The notes under the pieces are model-generated. The model saw only the letters and a program-made list of their open reading frames with translations, did no database searches and was not told the DNA's origin. From assembly GCA_014376805.1 (NCBI GenBank), contig JACMQU010000183.1, forward strand, positions 1 through 64,000: 64,000 nucleotides of DNA. Direction: 5' to 3'. Shown in pieces: positions 46,356 to 54,253 of this stretch. Position numbers and translations under genes: made by a program. Position 1 is the first letter of the stretch; each line of letters starts with the position of its first letter. Source of the stretch: Bacteroidia bacterium (GTDB lineage Bacteria; Bacteroidota; Bacteroidia; UKL13-3).

Positions 46356-47432
46356 TTAAAAATGCAGGCACAATGAAGTTGTAATAAAGTAATTTTGGGT
46401 AGACGGCTTATTTTCTAAGCTAAAAATTTTATCCTTACTGCTTAGCGCTCTTCCTTCAATACGAAACATAATATTATTTGCAGGTAGATAATCATAATTT
46501 AGCGAATAGCCAATAGTCTGAAATCCATTTGGTGTTCTTGTGGCAATAATAACACCTTTCTCATCAGAATAGTATTCAGCCCTTGCACCAATACGAATTT
46601 TTGAGTTTGGTTTATACAGCAATATAATGATAGGTGAATACAAGGTATTATAGCTATTTGTATCCTTGGTTTTTTGTTGAATTCCTATGTCAAAACCAGC
46701 AGTTACTCCAAACTTTTCAGTTATTTGAAATTGACCATAAAAGTTATTATAATACCTCATCAATTTTAAACTGTCGGGCTGCTCATTGCCAGCATAAGTA
46801 CTCCAGTTTAGTGTTATAGTTGAGGTAGGTTTATAGGTAAGTTGTGTGCCAAAAGCCGGGGTTTGATTTGCCGGAACCCGTTGTATGCGTTGCCACCCGT
46901 TTAGGTACATAACGGCTAAATATAACTTGTCGTTTTTGGTTGTGTAGCCAAGCTTAACACCGGCTTCAAAATAGGGTGTGTTGTCTGCTAACAAACTTCG
47001 CGTTAAATTCCAACAATCTTTACCAATAGAACTTTCAAATCCAATGTGTGATGGCATTATCCCAGCATCAACCCACAGGTTATTATTTTTCGAAATTTTA
47101 AAACCAGCATTTGCTTCAAAAATATTTCGCAATAAACCCTGTTCACCTGCAAGATTGTATTGCGCGTATGTTCCACCCATCAAAGCGAAATTGCCTCTCA
47201 CATTATCCAATGAATAATTTGCTTTTACAAAACCAATATTCAGGTTTGCTTCATTATGCCGGTTAAAACTATAAAAAAATGAAGGTCTCTCGTGATTAAC
47301 GGGATTTCCTAAATCGTAACTGTAATAAAGTTCAACGTATCCTGAAAAAGTTAAGGCTTTTGTTTTTAAGGTATCTTGTGCATATACTTTTGTTAAAACT
47401 AAAGCCAATGCAATGAGAATTGTTTTTTTCAT
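46356..47432 (-). CDS. Outer-membrane porin in the kdp operon
   Basis: A 358-aa beta-barrel protein with signal peptide (ending VYAQ) and strands such as TFSGYVELYYSYDLGNP, NYSLDNVRGNFALMGGTYAQYN and a final FITTSLCLHF. It resembles the putative OmpL-like/BBP2 porins of Bacteroidota. It sits between kdpC and the sensor genes, so it is presumably induced at low K+. A porin that lets K+ through the outer membrane as part of the Kdp response is a reasonable inference, without direct evidence. Confidence 0.75.
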   Translation of the reverse strand: MKKTILIALALVLTKVYAQDTLKTKALTFSGYVELYYSYDLGNPVNHERPSFFYSFNRHNEANLNIGFVKANYSLDNVRGNFALMGGTYAQYNLAGEQGLLRNIFEANAGFKISKNNNLWVDAGIMPSHIGFESSIGKDCWNLTRSLLADNTPYFEAGVKLGYTTKNDKLYLAVMYLNGWQRIQRVPANQTPAFGTQLTYKPTSTITLNWSTYAGNEQPDSLKLMRYYNNFYGQFQITEKFGVTAGFDIGIQQKTKDTNSYNTLYSPIIILLYKPNSKIRIGARAEYYSDEKGVIIATRTPNGFQTIGYSLNYDYLPANNIMFRIEGRALSSKDKIFSLENKPSTQNYFITTSLCLHF

Positions 47433-47453
47433 TTATCTTTAAATTTATGATTA

Positions 47454-48017
47454 TTAATTAAGATTATCCAAAGCAATATTTAATTTCAAAACGTTTATTT
47501 TTTCTGGTCCAAAGAAACCTAATAACGACTTCTCTTTTTGTTCAATGATAAGTGACTTAAGTTTATCTTCATTCATACCTCTTATTTTCGCAATTCGTTT
47601 TACCTGTATAAGTGCAGCAGAACTGGAAATATCTGGATCTAGCCCACTGCCTGATGCCGTTACCATTTCAACTGGAATTTCACTTTTACTTATTCCGGGA
47701 TTACGAACTAAAAACGAATCAATTCGTTCTTTAACAAGTATAAGATATTCTGCGTTAGATGGACCTTTATTACTTGCTCCGCTTCCATCTGCGTTGTAGT
47801 TCACTGCAGAAGGGCGAGAGTTGAAATACCGGTCGGCGGTAAATTTTTGACCAATATTTTCGTAACCTACCGTTATCCCGTGTTGCGTTAATTTTTTCCC
47901 CTTACCACCCCCGGGAGTTGCTTGCGCAATGAATAATATAACAAGCGTGTATATTCCTGAAAAAAGCAGGAGTGTAAGAAGTGTTAATTTGAGTGTTTGA
48001 AATAGAATATTTTTCAT
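47454..48017 (-). CDS. kdpC: K+-transporting ATPase subunit KdpC
   Basis: A 187-aa protein with one N-terminal membrane helix (residues 9-32) and a periplasmic domain: RYFNSRPSAVNYNADGSGASNKGPSN and VTASGSGLDPDISSSAALIQVKRIAK, both KdpC signatures. It stabilises the KdpA-KdpB complex. The gap to kdpB is 19 nt and to the porin gene 21 nt. Confidence 0.95.
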   Translation of the reverse strand: MKNILFQTLKLTLLTLLLFSGIYTLVILFIAQATPGGGKGKKLTQHGITVGYENIGQKFTADRYFNSRPSAVNYNADGSGASNKGPSNAEYLILVKERIDSFLVRNPGISKSEIPVEMVTASGSGLDPDISSSAALIQVKRIAKIRGMNEDKLKSLIIEQKEKSLLGFFGPEKINVLKLNIALDNLN

Positions 48018-48036
48018 TTTAAAATTGTTTAGATAT

Positions 48037-50076
48037 TTAGATGAATACTGAAACGAAAAGGTCGATAATCTTTATCCCTGCAAAGGGTATGATGATTCCG
48101 CCTAAACCATAAATAAGCAGGTTTCTGCGCAGTAAAGCACTTGCACCAATAGGTTTATAAGCTACACCTTTTAGAGCCAGTGGAATCAATAGTGGAATAA
48201 TGATCGCATTAAAAATAATTGCGGCTAAGATTGCACTTTCGGGACTATGCAGGTTCATAATATTTAACGGCCGCAAAGCAGGGATTGAAGCAATAAATAA
48301 AGCCGGAATGATTGCAAAATATTTTGCCACATCATTTGCAATTGAAAATGTTGTAAGTGTGCCTCTGGTCATCAATAACTGTTTCCCTATTTCAACGATC
48401 TCAATAAGTTTGGTTGGATCATTGTCAAGGTCAACCATATTACCGGCTTCCTTAGCAGCCTGTGTTCCACTGTTCATGGCCACGCCTACATCTGCTTGAG
48501 CCAAAGCCGGCGCATCGTTTGTTCCATCACCCATCATTGCTACCAACCTGCCTTCACTTTGTTCCTTTTTGATGTAGTTCATTTTGTCTTCCGGTCTTGC
48601 TTCGGCAATAAAATCATCAACGCCTGCCGCTTCAGCAATAAATTTTGCGGTGAGGGGGTTATCACCTGTTACCATTACTGTTTTAATTCCCATTTTGCGT
48701 AAACGTTGAAAACGTTCCTGAATACCTGGCTTAATTATATCCTGCAATTCAATAACACCAATAACCTTTTCGTTTTCACAAACAACAAGAGGCGTTCCAC
48801 CATTACTGGATATTATGTTTACTTTTTGTTCCACTTCAACAGGAAAGATATTACCAGCCCTTTCAGTAAGTTTTCTAATTGCATCAGTTGCACCTTTTCT
48901 GATCCGCGTATTTTCAAAATCGATGCCCGAACTTCTTGTTTCTGCGGTGAATTTTATGAAGGTTGGCGTTGCTATAATAAAATCGGAAATTTTAAGATGC
49001 GACAGTTCGATAATAGATTTTCCTTCCGGGGTTTCATCGGCCATGGAAGCAAGTGCGGCAGATTTAATAAATGCTTTTTCATTCACATCTGTGGCGGGGT
49101 AAAAATGCGTTGCTTTCCTATTACCAATTGTTATTGTTCCGGTTTTATCTAATAACAGTACATCTATATCTCCTGCTGTTTCAACTGCTTTGCCCGATTT
49201 AGTAATTACATTAGCACGCAATGCCCTGTCCATACCTGCAATACCAATAGCAGATAATAAGCCCCCAATTGTTGTTGGGATCAAACAAACAAATAGTGAA
49301 ATAAAAGCGGCAATGGTAATAGGTGTATTGGCATAATCGGCAAAAGGTTTTAAAGTTACACATACAATAATAAACACCAAAGTAAACCCTGCAAGTAAAA
49401 TTGTTAAGGCAATTTCGTTGGGTGTTTTTTGCCTGCTTGCGCCTTCTACTAAAGCAATCATTTTATCAAGAAACGACTCACCCGGCTCAGTAGTAACCTG
49501 CACTTTTATTTTATCTGAAAGAACTTTTGTACCGCCGGTAACACTTGATTTATCCCCACCTGCTTCTCTGATGACGGGAGCAGACTCACCAGTGATAGCA
49601 GATTCGTCAATGGTTGCAAGTCCTTCTATAATTTCTCCATCGGTTGGGATAATATCTCCTTCTTCGCAAATAAAAATATCGCCTTTTATTAAACTAGAAG
49701 AGGGAACAACTTTTATTTCGTTTACATACATTTCTCCAACAGAAAATATTTTTTTGGCTGGTGTTTCTTCCCGGGTTTTTCTTAATGATTCTGCTTGCGC
49801 TTTTCCTCGGGCTTCTGCAATCGCTTCCGCAAAATTTGCAAATAGTAATGTGAGTAATAATACAATGAAAACAACAAAGTTATAGCCAAAACTGCCTTGG
49901 TTATTTTCACCGGAAAGAATCCACAAACAAACGATCAACATGATAGCTGTTCCAATTTCAACGGCAAACATAACGGGGTTGCGAAACATCATTCTTGGAT
50001 CAAGCTTGATAAAAGATTGCCTTAAAGCCTCATTTAACAATTGCTTTTCGAACAAGGTTGTATTTTTATTTTTCAT
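48037..50076 (-). CDS. kdpB: K+-transporting P-type ATPase subunit KdpB
   Basis: A 679-aa P-type ATPase. Visible: TGES (162-165, A-domain), DKTGT (phospho-Asp310), [31 protein letters not shown] and [24 protein letters not shown]. It hydrolyses ATP to drive K+ through KdpA. The inhibitory Ser of E. coli KdpB TGES (Ser162) is conserved as the final Ser of TGES here. 13 nt separate it from kdpA. Confidence 0.97.
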   Translation of the reverse strand: MKNKNTTLFEKQLLNEALRQSFIKLDPRMMFRNPVMFAVEIGTAIMLIVCLWILSGENNQGSFGYNFVVFIVLLLTLLFANFAEAIAEARGKAQAESLRKTREETPAKKIFSVGEMYVNEIKVVPSSSLIKGDIFICEEGDIIPTDGEIIEGLATIDESAITGESAPVIREAGGDKSSVTGGTKVLSDKIKVQVTTEPGESFLDKMIALVEGASRQKTPNEIALTILLAGFTLVFIIVCVTLKPFADYANTPITIAAFISLFVCLIPTTIGGLLSAIGIAGMDRALRANVITKSGKAVETAGDIDVLLLDKTGTITIGNRKATHFYPATDVNEKAFIKSAALASMADETPEGKSIIELSHLKISDFIIATPTFIKFTAETRSSGIDFENTRIRKGATDAIRKLTERAGNIFPVEVEQKVNIISSNGGTPLVVCENEKVIGVIELQDIIKPGIQERFQRLRKMGIKTVMVTGDNPLTAKFIAEAAGVDDFIAEARPEDKMNYIKKEQSEGRLVAMMGDGTNDAPALAQADVGVAMNSGTQAAKEAGNMVDLDNDPTKLIEIVEIGKQLLMTRGTLTTFSIANDVAKYFAIIPALFIASIPALRPLNIMNLHSPESAILAAIIFNAIIIPLLIPLALKGVAYKPIGASALLRRNLLIYGLGGIIIPFAGIKIIDLFVSVFI

Positions 50077-50089
50077 TAGAATTTTTTAA

Positions 50090-51778
50090 TTATAACATGG
50101 AGAAATACTCGGCAATTGGACCTAATGTTAAAGCAGGGAAAAACGCTAATGCTGCAACAAGAAGAATTACCGCAAGCACCATTAAACCAAATGTACTTGT
50201 ATCTGTTTTTAAAGTTCCACCGCCTTCTGGAATATATTTTTTATTCGCTAATAATCCTGCAATTGCAATTGGACCGATGATGGGTAAGAAGCGGGACAGG
50301 ATCAATACAAAACCGGTGCTTATATTCCACCATGGAGTATTATCGGCTAAGCCTTCAAAGCCGCTTCCGTTATTTGCTGCTGATGACGTAAACTCATATA
50401 GCATTTCGCTAAAACCGTGAAATCCGGGATTATTAAGTGTAGCCGAAGTATAAGCTGGCAATGCAGTTGAAAGAGCGGTTCCAACAAGAATCAGGAAAGG
50501 GTGAAGCAAGGCAATGATCATCGCTATTTTCATTTCCCTCGCCTCTATTTTTTTACCCATAAACTCAGGGGTTCTTCCTACCATTAATCCACTGATAAAT
50601 ACAGCCAGGATAACGAAGATGAAATAATTGAGGATTCCTACACCGCATCCTCCATAAAAACAATTGATCATCATGGCCAGTAATTGATTCATGCCTGAAA
50701 GGGGCATAAAACTATCATGAAATGAATTCACTGATCCTGTAGAAATTACAGTTGTAACAATACTCCAGAACGCAGATGTTATTGCTCCGAATCTTACTTC
50801 TTTGCCTTCCATTGCCCCACTGCTCATATCTATACCCATGGCTGCAATTGCCGGATTTCCGTTGGCTTCCATAAAAATATTTGGTATAACGAGCGCAAGA
50901 AATCCTATAGTCATAACACCGAAGGTTATCCATGCAAATTTTCTGCGTTTCAGAAAAAAACCAAGAGCAAAAATAATCGCAAAAGGAATGATTAACTGAG
51001 CAATCATTTCTGTTATGTTTGTTAAGTAATTTGGATTTTCGAATGGGTGTGCAGCGTTAGCTCCAAAAAATCCACCCCCATTTGTACCAACGTGCTTTAT
51101 TGCCACAAATGCCGCAGCAGGCCCAGTTGATACCTGCACGGTGTCACCCTGTAAGGAGATGATGGTATCTTTACCGTGTAGGGTCATTGGAGTGCCGTTA
51201 AACACAAGAATAACAGCAACCACTAATGATATAGGTAACAAGATTCTGGTGCATGATTTCAGAAAGAAATTGTAAAAATTTCCAAGCTTATCTGTTGTAC
51301 GTTCTTTTAATGCAGTAAACAAAACCGCCGCCGCTGCCATACCAATACCTGCCGAAACAAATTGCAGAAACATCAGAAAAAGTTGGGATAGATAACTTAC
51401 GCCACTTTCGCCTGAGTAATGTTGTAAATTACAATTTACTACAAATGAAATTGATGTATTAAATGCCAGGTGAGCTGACTGACCCGGATTTCCATCTGGG
51501 TTTAGTGGCAACCAATGTTGGTTCATTAGCACAAACATTCCTAATAAAAACCAAACCATGTTTAGCGTGAGCATCACAACTAAATGTTGTTTCCAGTTCA
51601 TTTCTGTCGTAGGATCAATACCGCTGATGCGGTAAAAGAGTTTTTCAACAGGCCCGAAGATCCCGTCGAGCCAGGTTTTATCCTGCGTATAAACTTTAGC
51701 AATATACTTACCCAGTGGAATTGCCAACGCAAGCGCTGCAACAAACATGAGTATGATTCCAGGTATTTCTGTATTCAT
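50090..51778 (-). CDS. kdpA: K+-transporting ATPase subunit KdpA
   Basis: A 562-aa channel-like subunit with about ten membrane helices and four selectivity-filter-like P-loops, including HVGTNGGGFFGANAAHPFENP and NCNLQHYSGESGVSYLSQ. KdpA is the K+-selective pore of the KdpFABC complex. It is preceded by the small kdpF and other peptide genes, and followed 13 nt later by kdpB. Confidence 0.97.
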   Translation of the reverse strand: MNTEIPGIILMFVAALALAIPLGKYIAKVYTQDKTWLDGIFGPVEKLFYRISGIDPTTEMNWKQHLVVMLTLNMVWFLLGMFVLMNQHWLPLNPDGNPGQSAHLAFNTSISFVVNCNLQHYSGESGVSYLSQLFLMFLQFVSAGIGMAAAAVLFTALKERTTDKLGNFYNFFLKSCTRILLPISLVVAVILVFNGTPMTLHGKDTIISLQGDTVQVSTGPAAAFVAIKHVGTNGGGFFGANAAHPFENPNYLTNITEMIAQLIIPFAIIFALGFFLKRRKFAWITFGVMTIGFLALVIPNIFMEANGNPAIAAMGIDMSSGAMEGKEVRFGAITSAFWSIVTTVISTGSVNSFHDSFMPLSGMNQLLAMMINCFYGGCGVGILNYFIFVILAVFISGLMVGRTPEFMGKKIEAREMKIAMIIALLHPFLILVGTALSTALPAYTSATLNNPGFHGFSEMLYEFTSSAANNGSGFEGLADNTPWWNISTGFVLILSRFLPIIGPIAIAGLLANKKYIPEGGGTLKTDTSTFGLMVLAVILLVAALAFFPALTLGPIAEYFSML

Positions 51779-51799
51779 TTTTTTTAAATAATTAAGTAT

Positions 51800-51912
51800 T
51801 CATATTTTTTTGATAAAAATGATAAGCATAGAAAAAATCATACTCACTAATAGTAGAATAATTTCTCTAAGAGGATAATAATGAGTTGATTTTTGTCTGT
51901 ATTTATTTTCAT
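51800..51912 (-). pseudogene. Probable frameshifted small membrane-peptide ORF between kdpF and kdpA
   Basis: The frame ending with TGA at 51800-51802 encodes a basic head, KYRQKSTHYYPLREIILLLVS, then a hydrophobic helix and IKKI. This looks like a real single-pass peptide. It lacks an ATG in frame; the ATG at 51912 is in another frame that stops early. Adding one A in the A/T run after that ATG would restore MKNKYRQKS... So the gene is either frameshifted here, translated from ATT/by slippage, or a base is missing in the sequence. Confidence 0.45.
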
Positions 51913-51918
51913 TTTTAA

Positions 51919-51996
51919 TTAAAATTTTTCAGGTTTTATAAGCACATAACACATGTACAAAAACACTGCGATTGCAATGATGAATAATACTATCAT
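51919..51996 (-). CDS. kdpF: KdpF, 25-aa membrane peptide
   Basis: ATG at 51996 opens a 25-codon frame on the minus strand: one hydrophobic helix (MIVLFIIAIAVFLYMCYVL) and the ending IKPEKF. This matches KdpF, the small stabilising subunit of the K+ ATPase, in length and C-terminal motif (E. coli KdpF ends ...LINAEAF). It lies 140 nt before kdpA. Confidence 0.85.
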   Translation of the reverse strand: MIVLFIIAIAVFLYMCYVLIKPEKF

Positions 51997-52043
51997 AGTT
52001 TTTAGTTTTTATATTTTTCGGATCCAAAGTGGACCAATCAGTG

Positions 52044-52130
52044 TTAAATGTTTTCGAAATAATTAACTGCTTTATAAAAAAGAACGAAGCATAAAACACC
52101 TCCAAGAACCAATAAAATTGTTGTTATCAT
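52044..52130 (-). CDS. 28-aa single-pass membrane peptide, KdpF-like
   Basis: ATG at 52130 opens 28 codons ending at TAA 52044: a hydrophobic run (ITTILLVLGGVLCFVLF) followed by YKAVNYFENI. It sits directly before kdpF, between the 138-aa gene and kdpA. It does not end with the KdpF motif but has the same plan. It could be a second regulatory or assembly peptide for the Kdp complex; this role is inferred from position. Confidence 0.6.
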   Translation of the reverse strand: MITTILLVLGGVLCFVLFYKAVNYFENI

Positions 52131-52167
52131 AATTTCTGTATTTTAATATAGGTCATCACTAAATAAT

Positions 52168-52584
52168 TTAAAGGCCGCTTGCGTTAACCTGCAGATCATT
52201 CTCTTTATGCAAAGGTGCAGGCAACATGTTTTTTAATACTGCATTTGTTGGTTCGCTTACATCTAAGCGCGTAGATAGAGAAAACAGGTACACTTTTCCG
52301 ATGGCATTTTTTACAATGTTATTTCCTTCTTTTAATAGCTTACCGGCAAACATAAAACAATGTTTCACTTCAGTTAAATTACTTGTTGAGGCTAATTGCT
52401 TGGTAAAATCTGCAAAACAATACATTGCTGCATATACATTATTAGCGATAGGTGTTTTTTTCAATATAGATTTAATTGCAGGTAATTCATTTCCTGGCAA
52501 AAAACCGATTTCATCTTCTTTAATTTTCTTTGAATTAATTAAAATTTCCGTGCTTTCATTTAATAGTTCGAATGTCTTGTTCAT
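52168..52584 (-). CDS. Uncharacterised 138-aa protein, first gene of the kdp operon
   Basis: A 138-aa, mainly helical protein without a signal peptide (ELLNESTEILINSKKIKEDEIGFLPGNELPAIKSILKKTPIANNVYAAMYCFADFTKQL...). Two Cys occur at about 56 and 75. I do not recognise the family. It lies between the sigma-54-type promoter (52625-52639) and the kdp peptide genes, so it should be transcribed with them and probably concerns K+ response. Confidence 0.7.
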   Translation of the reverse strand: MNKTFELLNESTEILINSKKIKEDEIGFLPGNELPAIKSILKKTPIANNVYAAMYCFADFTKQLASTSNLTEVKHCFMFAGKLLKEGNNIVKNAIGKVYLFSLSTRLDVSEPTNAVLKNMLPAPLHKENDLQVNASGL

Positions 52585-52624
52585 AGTTAATGTAAGTGTT
52601 ATATACGTTAGGCTTACACTATGG

Positions 52625-52639
52625 GCAAACTATGAACCA
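52625..52639 (-). promoter_or_regulatory. Candidate sigma-54 (-24/-12) promoter of the kdp operon
   Basis: The minus strand reads TGG-TTCATAGT-TTGC, with exact GG-N10-GC spacing of -24/-12 promoters (consensus TGGCACG-N4-TTGC; GG and GC kept, CACG partly lost). It lies 41 nt upstream of the start of the 138-aa gene and just downstream of the gene for an NtrC-type activator, which requires such a promoter. RpoN itself is not in the window. Confidence 0.6.
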
Positions 52640-52716
52640 TTAGCAACATGAATGATATAGGGCCTGTGAATAAGGCATATATATTCATTTTTATATAATT
52701 TTTGGATAAATAAAGT

Positions 52717-52731
52717 CTATCAATATGATAG
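52717..52731. promoter_or_regulatory. Palindrome upstream of the sigma-54 promoter, possible activator site
   Basis: CTATCA-ATA-TGATAG, a perfect 6-bp dyad, centred about 90 bp upstream of the -24/-12 element in the short gap after the regulator gene. NtrC-type activators bind dyads at such distances. Only one site is evident; a second partial GATAGG/GGATAGG lies next to it. Confidence 0.4.
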
Positions 52732-52757
52732 GCTTTTCTCATTTTGGATAGGAGATA

Positions 52758-54104
52758 TTAATTTAGCCCATACTCTTCAAGTTTGCGATATAAGGTTGCA
52801 ACTCCTATTTCTAATAGCCTTGCAGTTTCGGCTTTATTACCTTTAGCATACTTTAATACTTTTTGGATATGTTGCTTTTCTACACCAGTCATTGCAAAAG
52901 CAGAAAATGCACCGTTAGTTTTTACCGGTTGATTTTGGAGTTCGTAAGGCAGGAGCGATATAGTAAGATTATTTGTGGTTGATAGTATTACACTGCGTTC
53001 AATTATATTTTTTAATTCTCTGATATTGCCCGGCCAGGTATATTTTTCCAATATTTCAACATATTCCTGCGAAACAGATAATGATTTTTTATTTGTTTTG
53101 GCCGAATACTCTAAGACGAAAAATTTTATTAAGGATTCAATGTCTTTTACTCTTTCTCTTAAAGGCGGTAAATGAATTTGAAAAACATTAAGCCTGTAGT
53201 AAAGGTCTGAACGAAAATGTTTTTCCTCACTTTCTTTTTTTAAGTCGCGGTTCGTCGCAGCAATAAGTCTGAAACTTACTTTTGTGATTTTAGTATCTCC
53301 GAGTTTTATAAATTCATTTGTTTCCAAAACACGGAGTAACTTGGCTTGTAATTCAACAGGCATTTCACCAATTTCATCTAAGAATAAGGTTCCTCCATTA
53401 GCTTCTTCAAGCAACCCTTTCTTATCTTTCACAGCACCCGTAAATGCACCTTGTTTGTAACCGAATAATTCACTTTCAATAATCTCTTTACTAAAAGTAC
53501 TGCAGTTAAGGGCAACGAAAGTTTTGTTTGCTCTGCTGCTAGCATTGTGTATGGCATGTGCAAATACTTCTTTCCCTGTTCCGGTTTCACCGGTTAATAA
53601 AACAGTTGTGTCATTAGGGGCAACTTTTTTCGCTAGTTCAATAGCTTCCAGTATATTATTTGACCGTCCTATAACTGTTAAAAATGAAAATTTATCGTTC
53701 ACTTTTTTCTCGAGTTCATTTACTCTTTTCTGTAACTGCGCTTTCTCTACTGCACGGCTTAGTAATGGTATAATTCTTTCATGATCATCGCCCTTGGTTA
53801 TATAATCAAAAGCACCGTTCTTAATTGCCTGCACCCCATCAGGTATATTGCCATAAGCAGTAAGCAAAATAATCTCGGTAAACGGGCAGAGGTTCTTTAT
53901 GTTATTTATTAAATCCAGCCCGTTCCCATCAGGCAATTTAACATCGCAAAGAACAGCATCAATTTCGTGTTGCTCTAGTTTTTTTAAAGCAGTTTTACAA
54001 TCAGGCGCTTCAAATACTTCATACCCTTCCGAACTGATAATTCGCCCAAAAAGATTCCGGAGTTTTTCATGATCATCAACGATAAGAATATTCCCTTTTT
54101 TCAT
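52758..54104 (-). CDS. NtrC-family sigma-54-dependent response regulator of the kdp locus
   Basis: A 448-aa regulator. Receiver domain (1-120) with phospho-acceptor Asp54 in VLCDVKLPDGNG; AAA+ domain with GETGTGKE (172-179), GAFTGA (219-224, contacts sigma-54) and GGTLFLDE (237-244); and a C-terminal Fis-type helix-turn-helix (GNKAETARLLEIGVATLYRKL). Start chosen at ATG 54104 (MKKGNILIVDD...) since a promoter element lies 5 nt upstream. In E. coli the kdp regulator KdpE is an OmpR-type protein, so an NtrC type here is notable. Confidence 0.93.
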   Translation of the reverse strand: MKKGNILIVDDHEKLRNLFGRIISSEGYEVFEAPDCKTALKKLEQHEIDAVLCDVKLPDGNGLDLINNIKNLCPFTEIILLTAYGNIPDGVQAIKNGAFDYITKGDDHERIIPLLSRAVEKAQLQKRVNELEKKVNDKFSFLTVIGRSNNILEAIELAKKVAPNDTTVLLTGETGTGKEVFAHAIHNASSRANKTFVALNCSTFSKEIIESELFGYKQGAFTGAVKDKKGLLEEANGGTLFLDEIGEMPVELQAKLLRVLETNEFIKLGDTKITKVSFRLIAATNRDLKKESEEKHFRSDLYYRLNVFQIHLPPLRERVKDIESLIKFFVLEYSAKTNKKSLSVSQEYVEILEKYTWPGNIRELKNIIERSVILSTTNNLTISLLPYELQNQPVKTNGAFSAFAMTGVEKQHIQKVLKYAKGNKAETARLLEIGVATLYRKLEEYGLN

Positions 54105-54109
54105 TGGAT

Positions 54110-54117
54110 CAAAGTTA
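54110..54117 (-). promoter_or_regulatory. Candidate -7 promoter element (TAACTTTG)
   Basis: An exact TAnnTTTG on the minus strand ending 5 nt before the ATG at 54104. It would give the NtrC-type regulator a separate, near-leaderless transcript and so allow constitutive supply of the activator. Confidence 0.4.
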
Positions 54118-54253
54118 CAATATTCCAATTGGAACTAATTAAAAGTATGTTTGAATATTGTATTAGGCTATTTCAGATATCAACAAATACTCAAAACTTC
54201 CGTTTCACATTCCCCCTCAAATTCCTTACAATTGATGCGTTAATATTAATAAC

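Noticed and set aside
48200-49885. Several plus-strand frames of 68-155 aa opposite kdpB
   Set aside because: They lie antisense to KdpB, whose motifs are intact, and their composition is that expected from complementing a hydrophobic ATPase.
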